From Berberis thunbergii (Eukaryota > Streptophyta > Magnoliopsida > Ranunculales > Berberidaceae): DNA of 64,000 nucleotides. The stretch is from positions 124,001 through 188,000 of the forward strand of contig QNQO01000200.1 of the NCBI GenBank assembly GCA_003290165.1. Direction: 5' to 3'. The position numbers were made by a program, and so were the translations under genes. The notes beneath the pieces are model-generated. The model saw only the letters and a program-made list of their open reading frames with translations, made no database searches and was not told the origin of the DNA. Positions 1 to 10,954 of the stretch are shown here, piece by piece; position 1 is the first letter of the stretch, and each line of letters begins with the position of its first letter.

Positions 1-1469
1 TTTAAAAACTAATATCTAAAAAATAAATATGGGAGCATCGAGTCAAACACTCGGATACACATAGCAACTCCCATTTCAAAATGTTCATTATATGTGGGAG
101 TGGCTTTTTGCACTTTGCCCTTAGTTTTTCTTTTGTTAATTGCATTTGCACTAGAGCTACAACTTGAACGGGAAGGGCAATACCTAGGTTCAGCTAGGGT
201 CGATCACAGGGACATCATTTTTTAACCCGAAAAAGTTGGGTTGGACATGGCAATTGAGTTTCCCAACCCGAACCAACCCAAGCCATATAATATGTCTAAC
301 TGTGATGGAATTCGAATATATAAGGGTATGTTTGGTAAGAATTCATTTCCCATGTTAAGCAGATTTTCTGTTGTTTCTTTGTCAATTTAATGGCAGAAAG
401 TCGATTATGCACGAGACTGGAATCCAATTTCTGGTCGGGAGGGGTCAAAATCAAAATCCATGAAAACGGTTTTTTACGAGCTATTAAAAGTTAATTTTGC
501 AAATTTTAATATCTAATTTAGTTTATTGTATCAATTTTGTTTGAAATTGCTTGATAAACTCTAAATGATGGAGATTAAGTTTAAGGAATTTAATAATTAA
601 AAAATAAGACCAATTCATCATCTCCAGCCTCCACTCAACCGCCACCCTCGACCATTTCTAATATTTCAATTTACCTTACAGAGAACTCTCCCCCTCACGT
701 GTTCTCTCTCACGCACCTTTCCACCTCACTACCTCATCTCATCCTTTGCATATTCACGTCCCACTCCACCTTCGTCTTCTCAAAATTACCTTCCCCTTCA
801 TTACAAGTCCACTACACACCACCATCTCATCAAAAAAAAAATCGCCAATTTCACTTCTTCAATTGAGCCACGACAGTGTCATCTTCTCCAAACACCCCCA
901 TTATTACAACTGAATAGCCCATTGTCTTCTCCAAATGGCTCCCTCCTCTCAATTTCTGCAATTGACAACTCCTGCATTTTCTACAACTTTCCAACCCCCC
1001 CCCCCCCCCCCCCCCCTACACACATTATCTACAACTCTCGTACCACTTCCAAAAAATTCTCCAAAAGAAACATCGTCCCCCACCTCAACAACGACACTAT
1101 TTCCTCTATCCATTTTTTTATTATCCAACCGAACAACCCAGACTACTTGCCACCATTTCTATGCCCACATTCCAATCAAACTAAAACCCATAAACCCCAT
1201 TCAACACATGCCCTTTCATTACGACTCTCCCATCGCTTCTTATCAAATCCCTACTCATTTCAAGCCCATCCACTAACTAGATTTGGCAAATAGTTCACTG
1301 ATTTCCCCTCAGAATGTCACCTTAAAAGCTCATCCATGTCGTTGATATAGGTAGCAATATCATTTATATCAAGTGATATGTGCTAAAATTGCTCTAAACA
1401 TGAGTCCTATCATCGGGTTGGGTTGTGGATTGAAGAAGATAAATGAGGTGGTGTGGGGTTTCAAGTATG
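1..1469. other. intergenic, no supported gene
   Basis: I see no gene here. The segment at about 70-150 is similar, in inverted orientation, to 4260-4345, so both are probably copies of one dispersed repeat. From about 610 to 1290 the plus strand is strongly C/T-rich and includes a run of 22 C at 995-1016. Two overlapping reading frames cross this run, but they are low in complexity and resemble nothing I know. A CACGTG box lies near 698 in the C/T-rich stretch, which could be the leader of a lost promoter, but nothing downstream supports that. Confidence 0.5.
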
Positions 1470-1474
1470 ATTGG

Positions 1475-1727
1475 TGTTAGAATATGTAGGTTTGCACTCA
1501 ACATTGTCAAGCCCAAGTCCAAGATTGATTCACCTCTACAAAAAGGAAAGTACAAGAATAGAAAATTCAGAATAATTAAAGAAGTAAAGTCAGAATAGGA
1601 AATCAGAATAAGACTTTATTTTGTATAGCAAGTTTTAAGTTTCTTGTTTCCACAAGGTTAGGTGTATAAATTTGTATTCATTCAAGGAACAAAACAATAA
1701 TACAATTCTAAAATTATTTTCTTTACA
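1475..1727 (+). repeat. 5' LTR of the 1475-3543 element
   Basis: This 253-bp LTR starts TGTTAGAATATGTAGG and ends TTTACA. It pairs with 3281-3543 over its whole length. The target duplication ATTGG lies just upstream. Confidence 0.92.
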
Positions 1728-1739
1728 TGGTATCAGAGC
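1728..1739 (+). promoter_or_regulatory. primer binding site (initiator Met tRNA)
   Basis: TGGTATCAGAGC starts right at the end of the 5' LTR. It is the standard plant copia site complementary to the 3' end of initiator Met tRNA, where minus-strand DNA synthesis begins. Confidence 0.92.
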
Positions 1740-2879
1740 GGTAATCTTGAGATATCGCTACAAGTAAGACTCCGGGCACTCAAGCTCTTCTCCGCCTCCG
1801 ACGACTACGCACTTTGATCGTAGAAGCAAGAGGCGGGGAAGGGAAATCACACTCTGCAACAAAATTCACGCGTAGTCATTCAATCAGTAAGCTTTTACCC
1901 AAGTAGTTAGCCTTCTTCATGCAATCAACAATTTGCGATTCAGCTAGCAATCAAGAGAATTCACGGAGCAACAGAACCGTCACTTTCAAGCAAAACAGCC
2001 AAGAATGAGAGATTTCTTCACTATGTCTACTTCAAACGCAGACAACCTGCAATTCACCTCAATACATCTTCCACAATTTCTTTTGTTCAGAATCTCAAAG
2101 TTCCATCCTCCCTAATCAAAGAAAAAAAATCAACTCGATAAAATTGAGTACCTTTCGTCGCCATCCATAAAGTTTTCACAACCACGCCTTCCCTGTGTTC
2201 CATCGTGAAATCCCTCACAAAACCCATACATACAATTGTAGCAAGTTTACCATCACTGTCTTTGCAACTTCATAACCAATCACGTCGCAGCCAACCAACG
2301 GAGCAGATCACAATAAAGCCAACCACTTCGCTTAAGCGACTAACAATCTCGCAAGATAGACCTCACTAACAGCTCCACTAACAATGTCGTAGCCACCTTA
2401 TCTTCTCTTGATCACACTTCACAACCATATTCACAAGTCACCATTGCTTCCTTCCGCTCGCAACATCCACACATGCTCACAATCACCTTCCTCCTTTCAT
2501 CCATCGCTTTCAGCCAGACACCAGACACAACAAATCAGACCTCGCTCGCACAAGAAGAAAAAAAATCCATCTCCAACAACCATGCAAACACAACCATCGC
2601 CTAATCTCTCACCGATCGATAACTGTCCCATTTTCAAACCGTCTAACAGTCACTTCGAGAAAGCAACAGAACATAAAGCAATTCCACAACTTGATCACAA
2701 CAGACGCAGCAAAGAAAAATAAACAGTAAGAAAGAAAAAGAAACAGAGGGAAGCCGCTATTCACACCCACTAGCTTTACTTTGTACCACCACATAAACTA
2801 AAAAAAAGACAATACCAACACCAATGTTGAACAATACCAACATTTGTGTTAAGCAATTTTTTCAGCCTTCACGCTGAGA

Positions 2880-3205
2880 GGGAGTCATGCTGACTCGAGT
2901 CGAACCATTAGTCGTTCACTCGACAGTCATGATTTTTTCATACCATAATTAGATAGTCATGTTGACTCTAGTCGAACCATTAGTCATTCACTCGACAGTC
3001 ATGATTTATTCATATCAAAATTATCAAAATGGATAGTCATGTTGACTCGAGTCGAACCATTAGCCGTTTACTCGACAGTCATGATTTCTTTATCCATAAT
3101 TTTTCCAAAAAATTTATCCAGAATCATCAAGAATTATCGAAAATTCGACAATCATGATGTCTCGAATTGAACCATTAGCAACTTCACTCGATAGTCATGC
3201 TTTCT
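2880..3205. repeat. palindrome-bearing tandem repeats near the 3' LTR
   Basis: About four imperfect units of 60-90 bp each carry GACTCGAGTC (or a degenerate form), then GAACCATTAG, then ACTCGACAGTCATGATT. The core GACTCGAGTC is a perfect palindrome. A related repeat built on ACTCAATTCGAGTC occupies the same position, next to the polypurine tract, in the element at 55353-57750. This suggests a conserved non-coding part of the family's 3' untranslated region. Confidence 0.75.
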
Positions 3206-3280
3206 TCACCAAATTGGACTTCAAAGTTTCCTCCAAATTGCACATTTCATCTGCGTATGCATGTCTAGCTTGCGGGGGCG

Positions 3281-3543
3281 TGTTAAAATATGTAGGATTG
3301 CACTCAACATAGCCAAACCCAAGTTCAAGATTGATTAACCTCTACAAGAAGGAAAGTACAATAATAGAAAAGTTAGAATATGAAAGTCAGAATAGTTAAA
3401 GAAGAAAATTCATAATAAGAAAGTTAAAATAAATCTCTATTTTGTATAATAAGTTTTAAGTTTCATGTTTCCACAAGGTTAAGTAGAAGTTAGTTTAGTC
3501 AAGGAATAAAACAATAATACAATTCTCCAATTATTTCTTTACA
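3281..3543 (+). repeat. 3' LTR of the 1475-3543 element
   Basis: This 263-bp LTR starts TGTTAAAATATGTAGG and ends TTTACA. It is preceded by the purine tract GCGGGGGCG and followed by the target duplication ATTGG at 3544-3548. Confidence 0.92.
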
Positions 3544-3799
3544 ATTGGAGAAGACAAACAAAATAATTTTTTTAATTATTTGTAACAAGGAGATCGGGCG
3601 TAAATCTGCAAGGAGGAAATGATGGCAGTGAGGAAGAGAGGTATGTGAGAAAGGAGACGTGAGGTGAAGAGCTCTTTGTAAGGCACATTGAAACATTGGA
3701 GAGGATAGAAGGTGGTGGTTTTGGTGGTTACGGGATGGGGAAGGTTGAAAAGACGAAGTAGTTTTTGTTATTATTATTAAATTTATTATCCACCATTCA

Positions 3800-4051
3800 C
3801 AAGGGCGGAGCCAGAATTATCATATAAAGAGTGCAACTAATTATTATAGGAGTTAGTGGACTAATGGATCCATCATTTAAGGAAGCGTGAGGGTCAAAAT
3901 GGGGGACAAAATGAAGTAATGCATGATTTTTATGGGGCAATCAATACTATTAACTAAGTGGACTCCATTATTCATAGATAAATTAATGAAATTTTTTAAA
4001 TTGAGGGTGTGGGGCAATTGCCCCCTTGTCTCCAAAGTGGCTCCGCCCCTG
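3800..4051. mobile_element. hAT-type MITE
   Basis: Terminal inverted repeats of about 15 bp (CAAGGGCGGAGCC at the left, GGCTCCGCCCCTG at the right) enclose 252 bp with no coding capacity. A perfect 8-bp target duplication, ACCATTCA, lies at 3792-3799 and 4052-4059. Eight-base duplications and CAGGG-type ends are typical of hAT elements. A larger relative lies at 15919-16728. Confidence 0.9.
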
Positions 4052-4072
4052 ACCATTCATAATACCTTGAAA

Positions 4073-4092
4073 TATATATATATATATATATT
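4073..4092. repeat. AT dinucleotide microsatellite
   Basis: A short TA run directly downstream of the hAT MITE. Confidence 0.8.
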
Positions 4093-4508
4093 TTAAGAAT
4101 GAGCAATATTTTAATTTTTTTAAGAATGAACAACTGGATTGCTTCAATATACGAATTTGATAAGGGTTATATCCCTACCTGACATGCACTACTTAGAGTG
4201 CCTATTTCAAAGCTTTTGTTAATTTAAAGTGTTAAATTTGAGGCATAATTGTATAGTTAAAAAAGAATGGGCAAATACAATTAACCAAAGATACACAGGG
4301 ACAAAGTGCAAAAAACCTTTTTTATTTTAAAAATGTGGGCAAGTTTCCTAATTTTGGTTTTTAAATAAATATATACAATTGTATGTCAGCTTATAACCAA
4401 CTTTTACTATCCTATAGGGACTAATTGGGAGTAGATAACACACATTTGGTTCACGTCACACCTTCAAAGAGACCATTACCGCCTCAGCTAATTGGTAATA
4501 TTAGGAAG

Positions 4509-4687
4509 CAGAAATTCTAAGTGTCGAGGAAATGGGCGAGGAAAGTGAGGTGGCGGGGGTGGGAGTTGTTCATCTCATTCGAGATGCGTGCATTGACTTT
4601 TCACACACACATCCTAAGCGGGATGAACGGCTCCCACCCCCGCCACCTCACTCCCCTCGCCCATTTCCCCGCTGTGTAGCCTCTCTC
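4509..4687. mobile_element. hairpin MITE, copy 1
   Basis: A 179-bp element flanked by a perfect 9-bp target duplication, ATTAGGAAG (4500-4508 and 4688-4696). It starts CAGAAATTCTAAGTGTCGAGG. Its two arms are near-perfect reverse complements for about 75 bp around a short loop. The 9-bp duplication is typical of Mutator-like transposition. No protein is encoded; the reading frame across it simply reads the GC-rich stem. Confidence 0.88.
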
Positions 4688-4989
4688 ATTAGGAAGTTTC
4701 CCCTAGCCATTTTATAGTGGTTAGAGCCATTTTGCAGTCAAAGTCCCTAAAGCTGCCCAAGAGGGCAAATCTGAATATGTATCTCGAGGGACTATGTCAG
4801 AATGGGCTAAAATTTATACAAGTTATTTTTAGTATTAATCCATCATTTTTATCAAAATTTCTGCTCAACCAACTTAACAAACCATTTGTTAATTTAATAG
4901 AAACCTAAAATTCGAAATTAGTGGGCTAGTCTTTTTGGAACTAAGGTAAAGTTGGACATCTGATGATTCCATATGTGCATGATGAGCTA

Positions 4990-5150
4990 ATTCTATTTGC
5001 ATCAAGAAATCTAGCAATGATATGAAATAAGGAAGATTTTAATTCAACAAATTCTATCTAATCTCATTACCAACCAAGAAAATACTCTACAAAATGCACA
5101 AAATTACTAAATAAGTCTACATCAACATGGGGATGGCTTAAGATCTAATA
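4990..5150. repeat. decayed copy of the MAPKKK upstream flank
   Basis: This stretch matches 50055-50210, about 600 bp upstream of the intact MAPKKK, in the same orientation and with scattered substitutions. Shared words include GATATGAAATAAGGAAGATT and ATTACCAACCAAGAAA. I read it as the promoter-side remnant of a lost tandem copy of the kinase locus. No kinase coding sequence remains next to it. Confidence 0.7.
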
Positions 5151-5151
5151 A

Positions 5152-5697
5152 AAAAAAATTCCTCCATTTCAAATCTTTCTAATATTTTTACACCTACTAT
5201 ATGTCAAGGGAAAGAACAAGCATGGGTTCTTACACAACCAAATTTTTTACACCTACTATATGTCAAGAGGACAAGTAGCAACTCCATGATCAGGATCTTC
5301 ACACATTTCATAGCATTCAACATGTTCTAAGCAAAAAAATTCAGGTGAAATATTAAAGTTTGTAAGTTACCTCTTCACACTCCCAATTTTAGCTTGGTTA
5401 ATTGGAGTTACCTACTATTTATAAATGACAATAAAATCAGTGAAGAAAAAGCTCCATGGTTAACATTTATAGCTCAATACATGCAAGAAACTCAACTTAG
5501 GTCCAAAGCACATGAAATGGTCGTGTATGCGCGGATGACCACTGTCCATCTTCACCAATTTCTGATTAAATTACCTTGAACCTAGGGATTTCACTAAACC
5601 TTTTTGTAACTTTAGGGTTCATTGATAAAAAAAAAAAAAAAAAAAAACGAAAAGAAATAGGCTTATTTCTCAAGCAAAACAAAATGAATTTATGACA
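5152..5697. other. intergenic, no gene seen
   Basis: Nothing recognisable. It contains a poly-A run of about 22 bases near 5626-5647. Confidence 0.5.
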
Positions 5698-5821
5698 TCT
5701 ATCTAACATTTCAAAGTGGGGTTTTCACTGTTCATGAACAGTAATATGAGTGTGTTTGTCCTACGTGGCAACAATTGTGTTTATGACAGAAGTTAAGTAA
5801 AAAAAACAAACTCCCCGATAG

Positions 5822-6339
5822 GTTTCTTCTCCCTCTCCTTTCCCCTCTCTTCCTCTACCCAAACCCCTCCCACCAAGCATCAAAGAAGAAGAAGGTAAGA
5901 TGTTCTCTTCCTCTACATCTCCTCCTCTTCTTCTTCTCAAGATCTGAAGTTTTTTTTTTTTTTTTTTTTTTTCAGTAGCCGATTGTTTCCTCACTCTCTC
6001 CTTTCCCCTCTCTTCCTCTACCCAAACCCCTCCCACCAAGCAGAAAAGAAGAAGGATGAAAGAAGAAGAAGGTAAGATCTCCTCTTCCTCTGCATCTCCT
6101 CCTCTTCTTCTTCTCAAGATCTGAAGTTTTTTTTTTTTTTTTTGTTTTGTTTTAGGAGCCGATTGTTTCCTCACTCTCTCCTTTCCCCTCTCTTCCTCTA
6201 ACCAAACCCCTCCCACCAAGCAGAAAAGAAGAAGGACGAAAGAAGAAGAAGGTAAGATTCCTCTTCCTCTACATCTCCTCCTCTTTTTCTTCTCAAGATC
6301 TGAAGTTCCTTTTTTTTTTTTTTTTTTGTTTTGTTTCAG
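5822..6339 (+). repeat. three tandem 'mini-exon plus mini-intron' units
   Basis: Units of about 177-180 bp repeat three times. Each has a C/T- then purine-rich block ending in AAG, a donor GTAAGAT, a pyrimidine tract with 17 to 25 T, and an acceptor TTTCAG or TTTTAG. The implied introns are 5895-5975, 6072-6155 and 6252-6339 (81, 84 and 88 nt, near the lower limit for plant introns). The implied internal exons, 5976-6071 and 6156-6251, are both 96 nt. No conserved peptide is evident. It could be a spliced non-coding RNA or a simple minisatellite that mimics splice sites. Confidence 0.7.
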
Positions 6340-6736
6340 GAGCGCTTTTTCCCTTCACTCAGAAAGCCATAAGAGCTTTGATTTACTTCAATCAGGTTTG
6401 AATCTCCATCCAATCCCATGATTATGAATCTCCATCCAATCCCATGATTTATTTGATTAGAAATCATCTTCTAAACGATGGGTTATGCTAGAAATGTTTG
6501 TTAGATTGACGAGCTATGTGAAAATTTTCCATTGGGTTTGTTGTTTTATGGATTTTTGTAGTTTGATCTGGATATTTTGAATTTTTTTTTGTACTTTTTT
6601 ACTTTTGGGTGTTCGGAGATTTCATCGAATTACGGGTTGTTTAAATAGTTTGTGTTGTTTATTTAGAGATTTCCATCCAAAGCAAAATGGTTTTCTAATT
6701 GTTGTTGTTGTTGTGGGTTTTCTAATTGGGTGCAGC

Positions 6737-6854
6737 AATTGATGGTGTCTCAGAAGAAGAATTGTTGATTACAATTTCTAAATGGGAAATTGCTTGGTTA
6801 GAAGAGGAAGACCAGCAAGATGTGCTCATGCTTCTTCTGCTGCCTCTTCTTCAG
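6737..6854 (+). other. exon-like segment in the candidate Helitron
   Basis: An open stretch of 118 nt lies between a good acceptor (pyrimidine tract, GTGCAG) and a good donor (CAGGTCAGT). It reads as an acidic peptide containing SEEELLITISKWEIAWLEEE. I do not recognise the product. It fits either a captured exon or an exon of a non-coding transcript starting upstream. Confidence 0.35.
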
Positions 6855-7158
6855 GTCAGTCACTCTCTTGCTTTCTCCTTTATATCGTTTTCTATCTTTC
6901 TTCCAAAATTTACTATTAACAATACTTATGAACATATTGAAATATTATGGTGGGTGTTTACTTCTAATTAATGAAGGATTAGATTTGATTTTTAAATGAA
7001 CATCTATTTACACTTTTGTTATTGAATTATGCTTCTTTGAGTTATTCTCTAGAGTAATTAAAACCGATGCTTTCCTCAATCTCTCCCTCTTCCTTCCCTC
7101 TCCCTCTCATCCTCTTCCTGTCCCTCTCCCTCTCATCAGCCTGAAGGAGGCCGAGATG

Positions 7159-7299
7159 CAGCCCTCTCGCAGCCCTTTGCAGAGCCCCTTCTCGGAGATG
7201 TGCTTCAGCCCTCTCGCAGCCCCTCGCAGAGCCCCTTCTCGGAGGTGTTCTTCAGCCCTCTCGCAGCCCCTCGCAGAGCCCCTTCTCGGAGGTGTTTTT
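7159..7299. repeat. 47-bp GC-rich tandem repeat, three units
   Basis: Three adjacent 47-bp units (7159-7205, 7206-7252, 7253-7299) each carry CAGCCCTCTCGCAGCCC and CTTCTCGGAG. Since 47 is not a multiple of three, each unit is read in a different frame. The frames that stay open across it are therefore probably not genes. Confidence 0.9.
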
Positions 7300-8479
7300 T
7301 CTCCCTTTTCCCCCAAAGCTCTTCTACCGCTTTCTCGCAAGGTTTCCCTTTTCACTCCATAGTGATCCTTCGTCTCCCTCTTCTCCATCTTCTTCTTCTC
7401 CACAGGGCTCTCTTCTTCCTCTCTCACTCCCATAGAGATTCTTCCTCTCGAGTTCAAGTTAGCAAGTGAAAATGTGAGTAATTTTGGGTTTTTAGTTGTT
7501 TTAAGAAATACCCATTTGTTTGATTGTTGTTTTGATGAATTGTTTGGTGGTCTTCAGCATTCTCCACAACCACCGATGACGCAAATAGCAACAAACGGAG
7601 ATTTGAGGTCAGTTTTCATCGCTTAACGAAACCCTTTCTTTATTTCTTTAAGTTCTATCAGTTGAAAAAAGATCATTTTTTCTTCAATAACAGATTTCGG
7701 TATCGATTTCTTGCAAGTTTTTGTAGTTTAATGTGATGGGTATATTGATTTAATAAGCTGAAATCAGTATTTTAGGTGTCTAGGGTTTGTTTGTTCACTC
7801 TCCACATGCACATTGTTGTTCTCAACCCTAAATTTTCAAATTTTATGTGTTTTAATGACATTGTATGCTATGTTCTAATGGGTTTATATTGTGGTTCTTG
7901 GTAGAAAAGTCTATTGGAAGATTAATTTGTTGATGAGAAAAAGGCCGAAGAATTAAAACGCAAGTCTTTGCCTCAGTCCCGTTCTCTCTCATTTCCCACC
8001 AATTGGGTTCCAAGATCAAATTTTGATCGATTGGGGTCAGTTCATTTGAGGTTTCCTCGAGCCCCTTTTGTTAGTTCTGCTGATTGATCAATTTTTATAC
8101 TGTTTTGGTTGGAATTCTGAATAGATATGGATCTCTGTGTTGATTTAAGGTTGTGTGTTTGTTTTGATTGAAGTAAAAACAGTTGGGGGGTTAAAGTTGG
8201 GAGCTTTATTGTGGAATGACTCCTCCCTCCTCTGGATTTGTGTTGAATGTAGTGGAATTGAAAGGATGATGGTTTTGGGACTGAAGAGGAAGAGGAGGTG
8301 GTGGTGAAATTTTGGAATGATTTGATAAAAGGGTCTCTTTGGCATTTGCGTTGTATCTGGTAAGTCTCATTTCTTCACTCAATTTGATGTCATCATACTG
8401 TTTTGCTTACTGTTTTATAGCATTTAATGGAGAAAAATTGGGTTTTGTTGTTAAACAGTGGGATGGATATGAAACCTTT

Positions 8480-8996
8480 ATATTGTGTTTCTAAGGTAAA
8501 ATGTAGGTTGAGGTTGTAAGGGTTTGGTGGTACAATTGGAGTGTGATTACTAAAGAGTTTGCATCATTAGACACATATATCTCAATGTTGATACCTCTTT
8601 TATTTATTCCAATTATGGAAAATGTTGGGTCTGATTGAATGAAAGTGTGTTCTTTCTGTGAGTCCTATCTCATACTCATCATTTTTTTGTTAGTTGGTAT
8701 CCATTTTGTTTTCTATTGATAATGATTGCTCTGTTACTAAGAAGATTATGCATGAAAGACATTGTATGCTATGTTCTTTAAGTAATGGGTTTAGTTTTGA
8801 GATTCTCATAGTTCATGAACAGTGTTTCTATTGTGTTTCTAAGGTAAAATGTAGGTTGAGGTTGTAAGGGTTTGGTGGCACAATTGGAGTGTGATTACTA
8901 AAGAGTTTGCATCATTAGACATATATCTCAATGTTGATAGCTCTTTTATTTATTCCAATTATAGAAAATGTTGGGTCTGATTGAATGTAAGTGTGC
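8480..8996. repeat. pair of ~168-bp direct repeats
   Basis: 8480-8648 and 8829-8996 are nearly identical; for example, both carry AAAATGTAGGTTGAGGTTGT and CAATGTTGATA. They lie about 349 bp apart inside the candidate Helitron. No coding capacity is seen. Confidence 0.88.
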
Positions 8997-9572
8997 TACT
9001 TTATGACATCCTTTTCATTGCTGATCCAGTAGTAGATCGTGGTGTACTCGGAGTTCAGTAGCGATATTTTGGGACATTTGATGCTAGGGTTGAGTGGGTG
9101 AGTGCTAGAGTGGATAATTATTTGTTCAGATGTCGAAGTCCCCCTCACCTGAACCTCAATTGTCTTCGTCATCTCGGCCAAGGTAAGTTTTAAGCTAATC
9201 ATGAATTATGTAGCCAGAAATGATTCATTGGTATGTTGAAGTGGACACTAATTCGAGTGCTTGAATATGACTCCAGTGTGGAGTGTCAGATTCAACACAA
9301 CCCCAAATATGGATTTGGGTACCCAGTGTGAACGGGAGGTGTTGCTTGCAGGCAGCTTGCTTGCTTACTTGGTGATAACTTAATTTGCTTGCTTGGAAAT
9401 ACAATCAGATTCTCATTTCAGCCATACAAGGAACTGTAAGAAAAATGCTTAGTTTTTTCCACCATAATTGGACAAGGTTCTCCTTAAGAAAAAAAAGCTT
9501 TGATGTACTTAAATGTTTTATATTGGAATATTTTTATAATTAAATGATCATTTTGGTGTGTGGATATATTAT

Positions 9573-10107
9573 GTAGTGCTCATGGCATTGATTGCCATTG
9601 TAATTTTTTATGACAGGTTCAAATAAGTTTCAATATTGAAAAATACAGAGGAAACTCTGTCGAAATTTTGATTTTTTAATTGTTCATGACATTGATTGTC
9701 ATTATAGTCACTTATGTGAATTTTCTTATGACATGTTCAGATAAATTACTTTATTCAAAAAATGACATTTTTTTTAATATAATGATGTTGTGTGCATGTC
9801 TCTTTCGAAACATTCGTGAATGTAGGATGAAATCTGCAATAGTGTTCATGGCATTGATTGCCATTGTAATTTTTTATGACAGGTTCAGACAAGTTTCAAT
9901 ATTGAAAAATACAGAGGAAACTCTAGCAAAATTTTGATTTTTTAATTGTTCATGACATTGATTGTCATTATAGTCACTTATGTGAATTTTCTTATGACAT
10001 GTTCAGATAAATTACTTTATTCAAAAAATGACATTTTTTTGGATATAATGATATTGTGTGCATGTCTCTTTCGAAACATCCATGAATGTAGAATGAAATC
10101 TGCAATA
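9573..10107. repeat. 266-bp tandem duplication next to a Helitron 3' end
   Basis: Two units with a period of 266 bp (for example TTGTTCATGACATTGATTG at 9678 and 9944) end just before the terminal hairpin at 10108. The short reading frames at 9680-9937 and 9946-10134 repeat the same peptide only because the DNA is repeated. Confidence 0.88.
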
Positions 10108-10134
10108 GTGCCAACGGCACGGGTATTACACTAG
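10108..10134 (+). other. Helitron 3' terminus: hairpin plus CTAG
   Basis: A GTGCC stem, AAC loop and GGCAC stem are followed by GGGTATTACA and CTAG, with the host T at 10135. In Helitrons this hairpin acts as the terminator of rolling-circle strand transfer. Confidence 0.72.
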
Positions 10135-10461
10135 TTTGAGACAAAATAGAGAGGATACAAACGGCTATTTAATTCAAGCCGTTGATTTTTATATCACTTT
10201 GAATTTGAGCTGACGTCTAGGATTTAGTTAAGTAGGCATGGAGAAGATCATGTGGTGTGTGTGTGTGTGTGAGGGGCAGTATAGGTATATTGAAATGTTT
10301 GAATTGGATCATGTGCCTGTTAACACTGGTTACGTGGGAGACATTATTTTTAGGAGAAAAAGTGGTAATGTTTGAAAAGCGGGGAAAATGCAATAAAAAA
10401 ATAATAATAATATAAAAAGTAAGAGCCAAGTGCAAAATCCTCTCAAATTATTTTTTTTAAT

Positions 10462-10700
10462 AAAAATGGTTAGTTTGACACTCATTAGTTTATACCTATC
10501 AGAATTTGATTTTCGTTTTGAAAATTATTTGAGTCTAACCCTCGTTTTCTGACAGAACCATTAAGTCCACGTCATTGACTAGTCAAGATTAAATTTTCGA
10601 TCATTTTAACGGTTTCGTAAGAAAACGATGGTTAGATTCAAATAGTTTTCAAAACGAGAGTCAAACACTATTAGATAAAACTAATGAGTGTAAAACTTTA
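10462..10700. mobile_element. foldback MITE (~240 bp)
   Basis: Arms of about 95 bp face each other across a short centre. The left arm contains TTTGACACTCATTAGTTT and the right arm AACTAATGAGTGTAAAAC. The arm sequence resembles the long TIR of the Mutator-like element at 35304-36571 (GAGTCTAACCCTC shared), so they may be one family. No clear target duplication was found. A 22-A run abuts the right end. Confidence 0.7.
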
Positions 10701-10736
10701 AAAAAAAAAAAAAAAAAAAAGACCAAGAAATTAATA

Positions 10737-10938
10737 CAGAAATTCTAAATGTCGAGGAAGTGGGCGAGGAAAACAGCGAGGGAAGGGCGGTGGAGGGGTA
10801 GGACCGTCCATCCCCCTCGAAATGTGTGTCATCATTTTTTGCGCGCGCGTCACAAAGGGGGTGGACGGTCCCACCGCCCTCCCCTCGCTGTTTTCCTCGC
10901 CCACTTCCTCGACAACTAGTCCTAGCTTGCACTTTCTC
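10737..10938. mobile_element. hairpin MITE, copy 2
   Basis: It starts CAGAAATTCTAAATGTCGAGG. Arms of about 80 bp pair almost perfectly around a loop near 10825-10850 that contains GCGCGCGCG. The right end is uncertain (somewhere between 10917 and 10938) and no 9-bp target duplication was found. Copy 3 starts only about 20 bp away. Confidence 0.75.
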
Positions 10939-10954
10939 CCCTCTATTAAACTTC

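Larger units (their letters stand above)
1475..3543 (+). mobile_element. non-autonomous Ty1-copia element, intact ends
   Basis: Two direct LTRs (1475-1727 and 3281-3543) begin TGTTA and end ACA. They enclose about 1.55 kb without gag or pol. A primer site for initiator Met tRNA follows the 5' LTR directly, and a G-rich polypurine tract (3272-3280) precedes the 3' LTR. The element is flanked by a perfect 5-bp target duplication, ATTGG, at 1470-1474 and 3544-3548. The LTRs have diverged by several substitutions and small gaps, so the insertion is not recent. It must have been mobilised by proteins from another element; its LTR resembles those of the elements at 37698-42360 and 55353-57750. Confidence 0.93.
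5698..10134 (+). mobile_element. candidate Helitron with captured or exon-like sequence
   Basis: The 3' end is convincing: a short GC-rich hairpin (10108-10120) followed 10 nt later by CTAG and then T, the standard plant Helitron terminus. The 5' end is only a guess: TCTATCTAACATTTC at 5698 after an A, close to a palindrome around TTCATGAACAG that also recurs at 8815. No Rep/helicase reading frame is present, so the element would be non-autonomous. Inside are three tandem exon/intron-like units, further splice-site consensus sequences on the plus strand (acceptor before 6737, donors after 6854, 7602 and 9180), and several tandem duplications. No captured protein can be named. Confidence 0.55.

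Noticed and set aside
922..1293. Two overlapping frames of 123 and 113 residues around a poly-C run
   Set aside because: They depend on a 22-C run and a C/T-rich stretch, are low in complexity and match no family. Two frames in the same place point to base bias.
5761..6219. 152-residue Lys/Arg/Glu-rich minus-strand frame
   Set aside because: It is the reverse read of the tandem mini-exon/intron units; the peptide repeats only because the DNA does.
7107..7469. Three frames of 68-116 residues over the 47-bp repeat
   Set aside because: The unit length shifts the frame at each repeat, and both strands look equally open. No family resemblance.
9680..10134. Two short hydrophobic peptides with the same start
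   Set aside because: They are the same frame in a 266-bp DNA duplication, not a duplicated gene.
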